DNA of 46,139 bases from Nostoc sp. FACHB-892 (GCF_014698795.1 NZ_JACJTR010000045.1:1-46139), one strand, 5' to 3'; numbered from the stretch's first letter, positions 1 through 8,284 are shown. Made by a program: numbers and translations. Notes: a model not told the origin generated them from the sequence alone.

Positions 1-412
1 CCGCCGCGTCGCCTCCGGCTCGCTCTGTCGCTTAACTGGGTTAGTCGCTTAGTGGCCTAGTCTCTCTTTTTTGTCTAGCATTCACTTTACAACTAGACTT
101 TTTTCTTTTTTTATGCTAGATATTATTTTTCTAGCAATTGTATAGCAATTACTTTACACTAGGATTTGTATAGCAATCCACTTTACTTATTTACTTAACC
201 CCAATACTTCTTTCTTTTTCCTTTCTTTTATCTTTTACTCTTTTATTTTTATGCCCACTCCTAAAGCCCAAGTCAACTTCAGAATTGATCCTAAATTACT
301 GGAAGATATTCAAACTGCTGCCGCAAAACAAGACATCTCCTACACCCAGTGGATTCTCAACCAATGCAAAGTCGCCCTCGGTCTTAAAACTGATGTCTCA
401 CAGGCTGATTTG
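1..412. repeat. left terminal inverted repeat (412 bp)
   Basis: Bases 1-412 are the exact reverse complement of 45728-46139; the first mismatch is at 413 (g here, a in the mirror copy). The outer 30 bases are very GC-rich (CCGCCGCGTCGCC at the tip), then the octamer GTCGCTTA occurs twice (27-34, 44-51), then an AT-rich tract with iteron-like repeats, then the start of an RHH gene. Perfect identity over 412 bp suggests recent duplication or ongoing homogenisation, as at the ends of linear replicons. A contig ending inside an inverted repeat would look the same. Confidence 0.95.
76..186 (+). repeat. iteron-like repeats inside the terminal repeat
   Basis: Three related direct repeats lie at 76-90 (TAGCATTCACTTTAC), 143-157 (TAGCAATTACTTTAC) and 171-186 (TAGCAATCCACTTTAC), with a partial unit TAGCAATTG at 132-140. 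An inverted pair GTCTAG/CTAGAC (73-78, 93-98) encloses the first unit. The same set is present in mirror orientation at 45954-46064. They lie just upstream of the RHH gene start, so they could be its operator, a replication origin or a telomere-protein site; the sequence does not decide between these. Confidence 0.6.
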
Positions 413-421
413 GTTAATTAA
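251..421 (+). pseudogene. 5'-truncated-copy remnant of the right-end RHH gene
   Basis: The reading frame matches the first 54 codons of the 202-aa ribbon-helix-helix protein at the right end exactly, because it lies in the terminal repeat. It then leaves the repeat after codon 54 and stops three codons later. The product would be about 56 aa, MPTPKAQVNFRIDPKLLEDI onward, keeping the whole RHH fold but losing the coiled coil and C-terminal part. It could still bind the same DNA as the full-length protein and compete with it, but it may equally be just a by-product of end duplication. It points toward the 3' end of the replication gene, 28 bases away. Confidence 0.7.
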
Positions 422-449
422 TTTAGAAATCTTTTATTAAAATTACTTT

Positions 450-3400
450 CTAAACTGTAAAATTACACATTTCTAAAAATTCTTGCCTTATTTCCTCTGG
501 CATCTGAGACATTATTAACCCCAAAACTTTAGCTTTAATCACAGGAGAGCATTGCTGCAAGATGGGTATAAAACGCTCTGCGCCATTAACAAGCAGCCTC
601 GCTACTCCCCCAATTTCCGTCAAAGCCTCTTGTACAGGAAGTTTAACTAACTCTGGAAGATAGGTTTGTGCCAACATACCCTCCTCCTCGCTCAATTCTA
701 AATTATTAGTCTTCCTTGTATATATGTTTATAAGGGAGGCTAATATTTTAAGAAACTGTCGGCCCCCTCCAAACTGCCCTGCGATTTGACTAATCCTTGA
801 CTGATTGCGTCCCGCGGCCTTGGCTAATTCTGCCTGCGTTAACTTTGCAATATCCTGCCCTGCCTCTGCCAATTTTCGGGCTGCTTCAAGAACGACGAAG
901 CGCGACTGCTGGGTTTGGTTGCCTGCCTCCGGTGTTAATTCAAAGGCGTCCATTTTCTCAAAGATTGCGCCAGGGAATGCTTTTTTGATTAAGTCTAGTG
1001 GGTGACACGAGCAGTGGTAATAATAGAGTTTTTCCTCTGCCCTACGCGTAGCCCGGAGCCTGCCGACTTTCTGAATAATGTTTGACTCGACCTCATCATC
1101 AACCCAATTTTGAAAGTTGGCATCTGTAATGTCCTTGTTTTTTGGATCTATCTCTACTAAGCTTCCCATTAGACATTGATAAGTATCTTGCATTCCAGAA
1201 AGTGAGGGATATGGTGTTCCAAATGATGCAACTGCTTCTAATTGAGAATATTCATTGCTTCCCCGATCCCCAGAGAAATGGCAAATCTTGCCTGGATTTT
1301 TTTTCTTGTCAGATTTGACTTTCCAATCAATCGATGCATAACTATTGTTATGTTTTTCTGCAAGATATTTTTCAATTGCTTCAATGCGTTTATCACAGAA
1401 GTCAGAACGCGATTTATTCCCCAGTCCTAGCCCAGTTATATGAGTTATTGTTAAGTTTTTGTAGTTTGGGGGTTCCTCTTCAATTTCTAAAATCGATGCC
1501 GCACTTATATTTCTAATAATTGCTAATTTCTGGCGAGTGAGCGTGGCATCAAGATAAACACGGAACGCTGCATTTTCAAGTATTTTCTGTTCCCTCTCAT
1601 TTCTAACCGTTAAAGCTATTTGGCCCTTGGTTATGCGAATACTCCCTGGAACGACACCAGCCCAAATTTGCAAAAATTGAAGAAGCCAGTTTTTACTAAT
1701 TGAATCTTGAATATCTTCAACTGGTACTATCCCCTGATAGATAACACTTGCAGAATAAGACCTTTCTTCAATTGTTAGTTTTTCAACTTCCTGAAGTATG
1801 TCAAAAATATCTGAAGTCGGTTCGCCTAAAAATTCCCTAGTTTTAGCTAAGTCCCAGCCAAAATCAGGAGCCTCTATAATTCCTTGAAGTCGGTCTCCAA
1901 TTTTTGTTTTAATAGATTCTAGCTGTTCATAAAGCTGTAAATTTTTGACACGTATTACTTTAAAAATATAAGCAAATTCTTGAGTATCAACTAATATTTT
2001 AGAAACGCCTTTAAGATTTACGCCAGCTTCATCGATAAATACTCCATATCGAGCATTTAAATCTTCTGGAAATGCTGTAAGTGTACTTCTAATTCTATTT
2101 TTTTCTAAGGCAGCCTTCCGTAGTGACTTAAATCCAAACTCGTCCCCAACGGAATTTTGACAACCATTTTCATCTTTGTTCTTAGCTCGAAATTCGCAGC
2201 GACAACAGATAGGATTACTGTCGAACTCTCCTTCGGATGAACTTGCTGTCAAACCTAAATTTTTATCTGCTAAAGCACGATGCTCTTTTGCGAAAGCACA
2301 ATTGCCTGTAGGGCTATCTTGTTGCTTTTCTTTGCTCCAAATTCTAAACGGATTGCCTAAAGGAGTTTGTCTATTAAAATTAAATTGTATTTCTCCTGTG
2401 CTAAAGCGTACTGGCAATTCTGCAAAATTTTTCTCAATAGTTGCAGTAGTAATATTGCGACTTGAATCACTAAAATAAACTAACTTATCCTGATTTTTAT
2501 TTTGACTTCCATCTTGACTTTCGTCTTGAATACTATCTATATCTAGAAATAGATTGTCAGGTTGTAACTCGCCTACATTATGACTTTTACCAGTTCCAGG
2601 ATGCGATTTATCAAGTACGTCATCCCAACCTTTTAAAACTAATGCTTCCTGCCAAATTGATTTCTGTTGACCTTTTTTAAAGCGGATTCTTGGGCATCCC
2701 ATTTCTAGCCATTCTTCAGGTGTAGGAAGTTTGCCAGGAATATATTGAATAAATTCTGGTTGAACATCAATTCGATTTCTAATTCTATGAATTAAAGCAT
2801 TGTTGTTTTTAGGCTTTTTGAACGCCTTTTTAATTGATCCAACTAACTTTTCTATTTTTCTGAGTATCGAATCCTCGTTGTAATTTGATAAAATGCTTTC
2901 AAATTTTTCAGGAGATACTACTTCAATGTTTTGAATGTTTCCTTCAACCAAAAATTCATCAATATCACATTCTGCCTTTGTAATTTGCTCCCACCAGGCA
3001 ACAGTAGTTTTATAATTTAGTTTTTGGGATAGAGCGATCGTATCCTTGACCCGTTGCAATGCCTGCTTGTTGATTACGTCACCGGCATCGGGGCAAACAA
3101 TTATCTGTTTAGGTGATATCTGCTGAAGATAATCTTGAAAAGTCTGGGAAGAAGAGCAAAATCCCATTCCCGCCGCTCCAATTACAGCAACGTTAATGTT
3201 GCCTAAACGCCAGATTAACGATGCAGTAATGAATGAAGTCAAAGCCCCATCAACTAAAAACAAATATTCACAAGATTTTGCTTCAGGATGCGACCAAACA
3301 AATAAAGGCGATTCTCCATTAGGCAGATGCTGTCCTGCTCCTCCTTGCTTAGATGACGACAACCAGAGATGCTTCCCAAAGCTGCGATCGTCATTGGCGA

Positions 3401-3953
3401 TTTGTCCCCCAGTGATTTGGCCTTGTGGGTCGATCGCCCAGACCACAAATCCTAAATGATGTTTTAATTCAGGTATGCCCCTGCTAGAGTCTGTTCCAGC
3501 TAAATTAGGACTTAGCCCTCTGATTAACTGGCCTGAGTTCCAAGTCCGGAGCCAACCCCTCTCAAGAGCAAAATTGATTTCACTCTCGTTTAAGCCCCGG
3601 CGCTCCAATTCCTCCCGATGCCGAGGAATAAATCTGAGATTTTCGTTGACCAACCTATATTGGCGATCGCGTTCTTCAATTGACAGCAATGGCAATTTGT
3701 GAATAATTCGCTTGGATTCTAATTTCCTTTGATAATTTTCTGGGCGCTCTTGCTGCTCTCCATCTGGAGCAAGAAGGCCGCCCATGCCATTTTTTAGAGG
3801 CTGAACGAATCTATAGCCAGGAGCAACATCATTTTGACTAAAAGCTCGTAAGCAGTTAAGCCAATGAGATTCGAGTTCTCCACAACCATGACTATGCCCG
3901 CAATTTTTGCAAGGCTCTCTCTTGGAAACATAAGTAATTTTCTGGCGGTTCAT
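450..3953 (-). CDS. plasmid replication protein, CyRepA1 type (TOPRIM/DUF3854 plus helicase)
   Basis: The 1167-aa protein has the layout of the large cyanobacterial plasmid replication protein family (CyRepA1). An N-terminal Cys/His cluster (CKNCGHSHGCG, residues 15-25) is followed by a TOPRIM-like region with LFLVDG (232-236) and CPDAGD (287-292), a primase-type fold. The helicase half has a P-loop HPGTGKS (451-457), a Walker B FIDEAG, a cysteine cluster around CCRCEF and a motif-VI-like QKVGRLRATRR. A C-terminal helix-turn-helix (TQAELAKAAGRNQSRISQIA) ends the protein. It probably opens the origin and primes replication of this replicon. The start is supported by GGAGGT six bases upstream of ATG. 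Its start overlaps the stop of an upstream frame as ATGA, suggesting coupled translation. The family call is strong; individual activities are inferred from motifs. Confidence 0.88.
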   Translation of the reverse strand: MNRQKITYVSKREPCKNCGHSHGCGELESHWLNCLRAFSQNDVAPGYRFVQPLKNGMGGLLAPDGEQQERPENYQRKLESKRIIHKLPLLSIEERDRQYRLVNENLRFIPRHREELERRGLNESEINFALERGWLRTWNSGQLIRGLSPNLAGTDSSRGIPELKHHLGFVVWAIDPQGQITGGQIANDDRSFGKHLWLSSSKQGGAGQHLPNGESPLFVWSHPEAKSCEYLFLVDGALTSFITASLIWRLGNINVAVIGAAGMGFCSSSQTFQDYLQQISPKQIIVCPDAGDVINKQALQRVKDTIALSQKLNYKTTVAWWEQITKAECDIDEFLVEGNIQNIEVVSPEKFESILSNYNEDSILRKIEKLVGSIKKAFKKPKNNNALIHRIRNRIDVQPEFIQYIPGKLPTPEEWLEMGCPRIRFKKGQQKSIWQEALVLKGWDDVLDKSHPGTGKSHNVGELQPDNLFLDIDSIQDESQDGSQNKNQDKLVYFSDSSRNITTATIEKNFAELPVRFSTGEIQFNFNRQTPLGNPFRIWSKEKQQDSPTGNCAFAKEHRALADKNLGLTASSSEGEFDSNPICCRCEFRAKNKDENGCQNSVGDEFGFKSLRKAALEKNRIRSTLTAFPEDLNARYGVFIDEAGVNLKGVSKILVDTQEFAYIFKVIRVKNLQLYEQLESIKTKIGDRLQGIIEAPDFGWDLAKTREFLGEPTSDIFDILQEVEKLTIEERSYSASVIYQGIVPVEDIQDSISKNWLLQFLQIWAGVVPGSIRITKGQIALTVRNEREQKILENAAFRVYLDATLTRQKLAIIRNISAASILEIEEEPPNYKNLTITHITGLGLGNKSRSDFCDKRIEAIEKYLAEKHNNSYASIDWKVKSDKKKNPGKICHFSGDRGSNEYSQLEAVASFGTPYPSLSGMQDTYQCLMGSLVEIDPKNKDITDANFQNWVDDEVESNIIQKVGRLRATRRAEEKLYYYHCSCHPLDLIKKAFPGAIFEKMDAFELTPEAGNQTQQSRFVVLEAARKLAEAGQDIAKLTQAELAKAAGRNQSRISQIAGQFGGGRQFLKILASLINIYTRKTNNLELSEEEGMLAQTYLPELVKLPVQEALTEIGGVARLLVNGAERFIPILQQCSPVIKAKVLGLIMSQMPEEIRQEFLEMCNFTV

Positions 3954-4429
3954 GCTGCCACCTCCCCGCCGTAAAAAATTCCCGTTTTGGGAATTTCCCC
4001 TAATTCCGTCCCTGGCGATCGCAATTTCTTTGAATTTTTGGGGAGATTGTCAAAAATGATAAACCTTACTAAACCTCCCTCCCAGAAAGGAATCTGAGGC
4101 TTTGAAAACCTCAAAAAACCTAATTTAAAATTAAAAATATTGCCAAAATTTACCCAGGTTTTTAGTGATCGCTCTAATTTAAATTCTGAGGATGTCGAAA
4201 AGATAAAATAAGACTTGAGCAAAACTCTTATCAGGCAAAGGTTCTGAGGGTTTAAGAGTTTGAGAAAATAAATAACAAATTTGTTTAAATGTTCACCTGT
4301 GAACCAGCAGTTCACGGAAGACTGATTCAGGGGTGAACTTTTTAGGATAAATATTTTTTTGCAATTTATCCCAGGAAGAGTGCCATGCAAAATAGCTGAA
4401 ACGTTTACTGTGTAGTTGTTTGGTGTCAT
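3950..4429 (-). CDS. possible leader ORF coupled to the replication gene
   Basis: This open frame could encode up to 159 residues, and its TGA overlaps the ATG of the replication protein (ATGA), the usual arrangement for translational coupling. The predicted peptide is rich in F, L, N and K, has no recognisable domain and looks like AT-rich noncoding sequence over most of its length. A shorter version starting at a later codon might act as a leader peptide controlling access to the replication gene's ribosome site. I doubt that the full protein is made. Confidence 0.22.
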   Translation of the reverse strand: MTPNNYTVNVSAILHGTLPGINCKKIFILKSSPLNQSSVNCWFTGEHLNKFVIYFLKLLNPQNLCLIRVLLKSYFIFSTSSEFKLERSLKTWVNFGNIFNFKLGFLRFSKPQIPFWEGGLVRFIIFDNLPKNSKKLRSPGTELGEIPKTGIFYGGEVAA

Positions 4430-4868
4430 AGCGTTTATTGGAGGTTTCCGCTTGACCCTTTTTTTACGCTTTCAGACAAGTTACACTAGCAGTTAAGAAA
4501 TAAAACGGGGCTTCTGCCCACATTTATTTTTTAAGGATGCCATTGTTACTCCGCTGCATCAAAGTATCGGGGAGCCTCCAATAAATTGGGACTCCAGAAC
4601 TAAAACTCGCGCGAGCGAATTAAATTGCAGTGTTCTCGACATTGGACTCTGAAAGAAATAAAACGGGTCGTTAGTCCTTTTCCTAATTTTTTGAAGCCGC
4701 GCTCATGCAAAGATGGGCGTGGTTTTTTCATTTTGGAAAAGGTTTCAAATCTTACATTCAACGCAAGTAATGAATTGAATAATTCCTACCTAGTGCGCTA
4801 TTTGCAAGTTTTGATCTATTACTAGGAAAGCATAAAAATAGGGTGCTTGAAAAAGATGTCTATAAAGC
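3954..4868. other. long replication-gene leader and probable origin region
   Basis: About 900 bases without a convincing gene lie upstream of the replication protein. The stretch is AT-rich. It contains the imperfect palindrome TTCCCGTTTTGGGAA (3979-3993), a self-complementary TCGCGCGA near 4607, and CCTCCAATAAATTGGG near 4576, whose partial partner TTGGAGG lies near 4439. It also holds a plus-strand terminator at 4693-4728. Its position and composition fit a replication control region or origin; no clear iteron array is visible. Confidence 0.4.
4693..4728 (+). terminator. rho-independent terminator antisense to the rep leader
   Basis: The stem CCGCGCTCAT (4697-4706) pairs with ATGGGCGTGG (4713-4722), with two G-U wobbles and a six-base loop, and is followed at once by TTTTTT. 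No plus-strand protein gene precedes it, so it would end a transcript running opposite to the leader of the minus-strand replication gene. That is the layout of a counter-transcribed RNA controlling replication. Confidence 0.6.
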
Positions 4869-5795
4869 CTACAGCCCTTGCAGTGTAAGGGTTTCAAAAT
4901 ACCTATTTTTTAGCTTTATATTTTTGTTTTCTTTTATACTTTCTTCCTGAATAGTTTTTACTGAGTTAGAGACAGATAAATTATACTGTCCTTCAATACT
5001 TATGCTTCTAATATGCTTTTTATCACTAAGTAAGAAATGGTTCTTTAGCTCTCCTAAGCAAATATCTGGTTGATTCCCTTTTTTGTAGCCCTGTATGTAA
5101 ATCTTTCCATCTTTAACTCTCATTGTGCGCCAAGAAGGTTTTGTCATTTCCTGAATCCATTGCCCATATTTTTTAAGGAATGGATGCCAATAGTTTTGGG
5201 AGAAGCGATCGCCAGAGTTATCAATGTCGGAAAGAATGAAGCAGCAAGCAAATAATCTGCATAGCTCTTGTGCAAATTTAGGTAGGTCGGGACAGTAGGG
5301 GTTAGTAGCGAAAGGGCCTTCTTTTCTTTTGAGAGCAGCTATTTTCCTACGCTCAATTTCTATAAAATTTCTTTTACTTTTGCCCTCCCAGTATTTATCT
5401 TTGTCTGAAATATCTTCAATGATGGTTACATGGATTAGTTCTCTATAAATTTCGGCAAACCAGTGTGCTGCACTAGGGTAAGGATTTGCTTCTTCCGTTA
5501 TTAATCTAGTAATCCCTTGAAGAGTATGGCAGCGTTCACATAGCCTAAGATATGAAACTAATAGCTCTCCTTGCGGTTTGAGCGCTGCGGCTGTATTCCT
5601 GGGAAGGTTAATTTTATGTTTGCTATCCCACTCTAAATTAATTAGCCAATCGTAAGCATTGAGCCAAGTTAAGGCACGTCCTTGAACTATAAGCGCTAAC
5701 GCTTCTTGTGGTATATCTAATGGTAATGTCATCCTGCATCCAGTCTCCCAAAAAAAATGGTTTACTGTTTTATATACGTAATTCTGAGTTAACAT
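4869..5795 (-). CDS. hypothetical protein (up to 308 aa)
   Basis: I do not recognise this protein. The frame encodes 308 residues; an internal methionine at residue 22 (MTLPLDIPQEALAL) lies 15 bases after a GGGAG and may be the true start. The sequence is hydrophilic with no membrane segment, and contains a Cys-rich patch (LRLCERCHTLQ near residue 90; CRLFACCFIL near 185) that might bind metal but does not form a standard zinc-finger spacing. The C-terminal 60 residues are polar and lysine-rich. It stands upstream of the replication gene on the same strand, separated by the putative control region. Its composition is like that of neighbouring genes, so I think it is a real gene. Confidence 0.7.
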   Translation of the reverse strand: MLTQNYVYKTVNHFFWETGCRMTLPLDIPQEALALIVQGRALTWLNAYDWLINLEWDSKHKINLPRNTAAALKPQGELLVSYLRLCERCHTLQGITRLITEEANPYPSAAHWFAEIYRELIHVTIIEDISDKDKYWEGKSKRNFIEIERRKIAALKRKEGPFATNPYCPDLPKFAQELCRLFACCFILSDIDNSGDRFSQNYWHPFLKKYGQWIQEMTKPSWRTMRVKDGKIYIQGYKKGNQPDICLGELKNHFLLSDKKHIRSISIEGQYNLSVSNSVKTIQEESIKENKNIKLKNRYFETLTLQGL

Positions 5796-5988
5796 CGTAG
5801 CAGCGAAAAAAGACTAAATGTATTCTACCTCCACAAAACGTGGGGGTATTTATTTAGCTTACTTTCATTACCAGTTTTAATTTTCTTTGAACCTCTAATT
5901 CAGAATTTTAACAACGTAGAACTAATATTTTATCTGGAATTAGGCTCTTAATTATCTAGGATTAATATCTTCTTGAAAGTTGACTGAC

Positions 5989-6243
5989 TCATCGCCCAGA
6001 CTCCAGCATTTTAGCCAGAGATTCATAATCGAAGCATTTGAGAAAGCTGATTAACTCATGCATCTGTTGATATTTCTCCTCTGCATAATCGCTAGGCTCT
6101 AGCCCCAGCACTTCGCAAAATTTAAGATAATCGCTTCGCCAGTGGAAATTAGTCAAACCCGTAGCAAATGCTTCGACTGTTTGTAATGCCTCTGGCGAAA
6201 TTTCTGGCTTTTCTGTTTTATAACTGCCTGGAGTTTCACTCAT
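5989..6243 (-). CDS. small hypothetical protein, partner of the RHH gene
   Basis: This 84-aa acidic protein (MSETPGSYKTEKPEISPEAL onward) has no recognised family. It is predicted to be helical and soluble. It begins one base after the stop of the upstream RHH-type gene, so the two are almost certainly cotranscribed. A small DNA-binding protein followed by a small acidic protein resembles a regulatory or toxin-antitoxin-like pair in layout only; no toxin fold is visible. About 190 bases of noncoding DNA follow it, containing a short hairpin (CCTCCAC/GTGGGGG near 5830-5850) that might end the transcript. Confidence 0.65.
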   Translation of the reverse strand: MSETPGSYKTEKPEISPEALQTVEAFATGLTNFHWRSDYLKFCEVLGLEPSDYAEEKYQQMHELISFLKCFDYESLAKMLESGR

Positions 6244-6244
6244 G

Positions 6245-6475
6245 TTATGCCTTTTCCTTTGACTTCCTTAATGAAACTTTTTTACCTTCAACCTCTTGAG
6301 ATAGAAGCAGCCTTATAGCTTCTTCTAAAGCATCACTCTTGGTAATACGTCGAGCCGCGCAAAAAACCCCGAATTCTGTTGCTAGTTCGGTTGGGACGTG
6401 ACCAGTCACTTGAGAGTAGTTAGGGTCGTCGCGTTTTGTGACCAACTTCTTTACATATAAACATCTTGAATTCAT
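6245..6475 (-). CDS. ribbon-helix-helix-like DNA-binding protein (76 aa)
   Basis: The segment from about residue 20 (GHVPTELATEFGVFCAARR) to ITKSDALEEAIRLLLSQ has the pattern of a ribbon-helix-helix protein: a short strand, a helix, a turn and a second helix with the ALEEAIRLLL signature. The frame stays open upstream to 6562 (105 aa), but that extension runs through a pair of operator-like repeats and reads like promoter DNA, so I prefer the internal ATG (MNSRCLYVKKL). The C-terminus is basic (KKVSLRKSKEKA). It is divergent from the large plus-strand operon that starts at about 6598 and is a good candidate to control both directions. Confidence 0.6.
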   Translation of the reverse strand: MNSRCLYVKKLVTKRDDPNYSQVTGHVPTELATEFGVFCAARRITKSDALEEAIRLLLSQEVEGKKVSLRKSKEKA

Positions 6476-6509
6476 TTTCTCACGCAGTCTTCTAAAACGT
6501 GTGTTATAT

Positions 6510-6551
6510 GAATTCGTGAAGTTTATAGTTATAGATTTCGCGAATTTGTGA
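6510..6551. promoter_or_regulatory. direct-repeat operator between divergent genes
   Basis: GAATTCGTGA (6510-6519) and GAATTTGTGA (6542-6551) are direct repeats 32 bp apart, about three helical turns, in an AT-rich divergent promoter region; TTCGCGAA (6538-6545) overlaps the second. This is the expected kind of site for a dimeric RHH repressor encoded beside it. Confidence 0.4.
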
Positions 6552-6597
6552 TATTGTAGCACTAAAGCGGAAAAACGTTCACAGCTTTAGTGGGGGA

Positions 6598-6987
6598 ATG
6601 ATGGGGCGGAAGACGAGCCTTGAGCGATATCGCAAGGGGATGACGATAAATATCCCTTGTGGGGGGGAATTTGGTGACGGAGAATTGTTGGGGATATTAG
6701 AGGTTCGACGCTTGTTATGCGTCTCTACCAGGGAAACGATAAATACTGATTTAAAAGCGATTGGGCTTTTTGGCCGGGATTTTCTCAATTGGGGAGAAGT
6801 GCGTCAAATTTTGAAAATGCGTTTATTTCTTAGCTTGCGCCCTGGCTACAACAGTCGAGAAATGTACTTATCACTTAATGATGAAGAACTCAACCAGATA
6901 TTTGAGCATTTTGGAATAAATTTGAATGCTCATTTTGAAAGGATTCAGCAACTTCATCGCCGTACCAAACAGCAGAAAATTGCTTAG
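6598..6987 (+). CDS. hypothetical protein, first gene of plus-strand operon
   Basis: This 129-aa protein has no family that I recognise. A central segment (LEVRRLLCVSTRETINTDLKA) has the look of a helix-turn-helix, and LNWGEVRQILKMRLFLSLRPG reads like a small domain of the kind found in helix-turn-helix excisionase-like proteins. The C-terminus is basic. The start is uncertain: two adjacent ATGs follow a run of Gs (GTGGGGG), and a third methionine lies at residue 15. It is divergent from the RHH gene and leads the operon of small genes, so a regulatory role is plausible but unproven. Confidence 0.6.
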   Translation: MMGRKTSLERYRKGMTINIPCGGEFGDGELLGILEVRRLLCVSTRETINTDLKAIGLFGRDFLNWGEVRQILKMRLFLSLRPGYNSREMYLSLNDEELNQIFEHFGINLNAHFERIQQLHRRTKQQKIA

Positions 6988-7013
6988 TCAAACCTTGAAA
7001 TCAGGAGTTAAAA

Positions 7014-7697
7014 ATGGTTGCCAGTAAAGGATTACAGCGCAATGGAAGAAGTGCAAAGACCACGCCAGGGAAGGCAGAGGCTGAAGAAATGCAGAATCTT
7101 ACTACAGACATTGAAGCTCCCCACTCTGAAGTAAAGCCTCATCCTCACCCTGGAGTAGAACCTGAACCAGCTATGCCAACAGCTGAGGAATTGTTGAAGC
7201 AAGCTAAAGCTCAAACCAATGCCCATAAACAGGAATCTGTCGAGGAGCCTGATCAAGGTGAAGGATCAGAGTTTCCACCATCAGCGATCGCTCAGTCTGC
7301 GAAATCAGAAATAGAGACTGCGGTTGCAGAGCAAGCAGAAGCACTAGTAGAGGCAGAGAAGCAAGCAAGGCAGACCTATACAGAAGCTGGGATTACTAAA
7401 GGGTTGAAAGCGGCTGGAGTAATTCGCCAGGGGTTTCAAATTGGGTTGCTGACGGGACTAACAGAAGCGACGAAAACTGATGCCAAGGAACTGGTAGAGC
7501 AGTTGGAACTCCTTGATGTCCATATTGATGCAGAATCAACAGATTCAACAAAAAATCTGCTTGAGCAATTGGGGGTTTCCAAACCTAAACCAAAGGAGGC
7601 CGATGAAGAAATCCCTTTTCGGTCGGAAGCAATTGCCAAAAATGTAATACAGTCCCAAGGCAAATTCAACATTTTGAACAAGGGAGCAAAAAAATGA
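7014..7697 (+). CDS. hypothetical Glu/Ala/Pro-rich protein
   Basis: The 227-aa product has a low-complexity first half rich in E, A, P and H (HSEVKPHPHPGVEPEP), probably disordered. A helical middle section follows (ETAVAEQAEALVEAEKQARQ), then a more ordered part with GLKAAGVIRQGFQIGLLTGL around residues 125-145. I know no family for it. It ends in ATGA overlap with the next small membrane gene, showing that it belongs to the same operon. It may be a soluble or peripheral partner of the membrane proteins that follow. Confidence 0.7.
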   Translation: MVASKGLQRNGRSAKTTPGKAEAEEMQNLTTDIEAPHSEVKPHPHPGVEPEPAMPTAEELLKQAKAQTNAHKQESVEEPDQGEGSEFPPSAIAQSAKSEIETAVAEQAEALVEAEKQARQTYTEAGITKGLKAAGVIRQGFQIGLLTGLTEATKTDAKELVEQLELLDVHIDAESTDSTKNLLEQLGVSKPKPKEADEEIPFRSEAIAKNVIQSQGKFNILNKGAKK

Positions 7698-7855
7698 CAG
7701 TTGCAGAGCAGGTGGGAATTTATCTAGGAGTCAGCAGTATTTCATTTTTAGCTAGTGGGTGCTTAGTACTAGCAGGTTTTACCAATCCAATTTCAGCAGT
7801 TCTAATCACAGCAGGGTTAGGAATAGGCTTATGGTCAGTGATCACAAAAGAGTAA
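7694..7855 (+). CDS. very small membrane protein (53 aa)
   Basis: The frame ATG ACA GTT to TAA encodes 53 residues. Two hydrophobic stretches (GIYLGVSSISFLASGCLVLAG and ISAVLITAGLGIGLWSVI) could form a helical hairpin. The start overlaps the stop of the preceding gene as ATGA, and its own end overlaps the next gene by 25 bases, so the whole set is translationally coupled. No family recognised. Confidence 0.6.
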   Translation: MTVAEQVGIYLGVSSISFLASGCLVLAGFTNPISAVLITAGLGIGLWSVITKE

Positions 7856-8067
7856 ATGAGGGCCGCCGTCAATTAGAAGGAATTTACTGGCGGCAGTTTG
7901 AATCCCCCCAAATCGTTAAAAATGCAATTCTGATTTTCTCACTAATTTCGGTTTTTTTAGGGGCAGTGGTAGCAGGAAGTTTAGTTATGGGGATTAGTAA
8001 TGCAGCAGGAAACAACCAACCAAAAACTGATTGGCTATTCCCCGGTCTACGCTCAATCAGGGGATGA
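7831..8067 (+). CDS. small single-pass membrane protein (78 aa)
   Basis: I place the start at the ATG giving MVSDHKRVNEGRRQLEGIYW, because the longer frame upstream only duplicates the preceding gene in another phase. A basic N-terminus is followed by one hydrophobic segment (AILIFSLISVFLGAVVAGSL, about residues 31-50). The gene overlaps both its neighbours (25 bases upstream, 68 bases downstream). The function is unknown. Overlapping reading frames over such a stretch are unusual in a cyanobacterial plasmid and more typical of compact viral-like operons. Confidence 0.5.
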   Translation: MVSDHKRVNEGRRQLEGIYWRQFESPQIVKNAILIFSLISVFLGAVVAGSLVMGISNAAGNNQPKTDWLFPGLRSIRG

Positions 8068-8284
8068 TGCTCCGCCAGCGAGAATTAATTCAAGCCCCAA
8101 AACAGCAATTGGATTAACGCTGGGATTAATGCTTGGGCTAGCAGGGGTAGGCAGTTTATTGCTTACTTCATTTCAACAGAAAACAAATATGCAAGCGGAA
8201 ATTGATCGGGCAGTAAGGGAGGCGATCGCTCAAAAGGAAAATCAAGTAGCATCCTGTGTCAACAAGGCTTTTGAGAGTAAATAA
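8000..8284 (+). CDS. small single-pass membrane protein (94 aa)
   Basis: The product has a polar N-terminal segment, one hydrophobic helix rich in Gly and Leu (AIGLTLGLMLGLAGVGSLLL, about residues 36-55) and a charged C-terminal helix (MQAEIDRAVREAIAQKENQV). The first 68 bases overlap the preceding gene in a different frame. The start at MQQETTNQ is the only ATG before the hydrophobic helix. The downstream half is unique and clearly coding in character, with a GCGATCGC site inside it. Confidence 0.55.
   Translation: MQQETTNQKLIGYSPVYAQSGDDAPPARINSSPKTAIGLTLGLMLGLAGVGSLLLTSFQQKTNMQAEIDRAVREAIAQKENQVASCVNKAFESK

Noticed and set aside
4625..4825. 66-aa plus-strand gene
   Set aside because: It contains the predicted terminator, has no ribosome site and its translation is unlike a protein.
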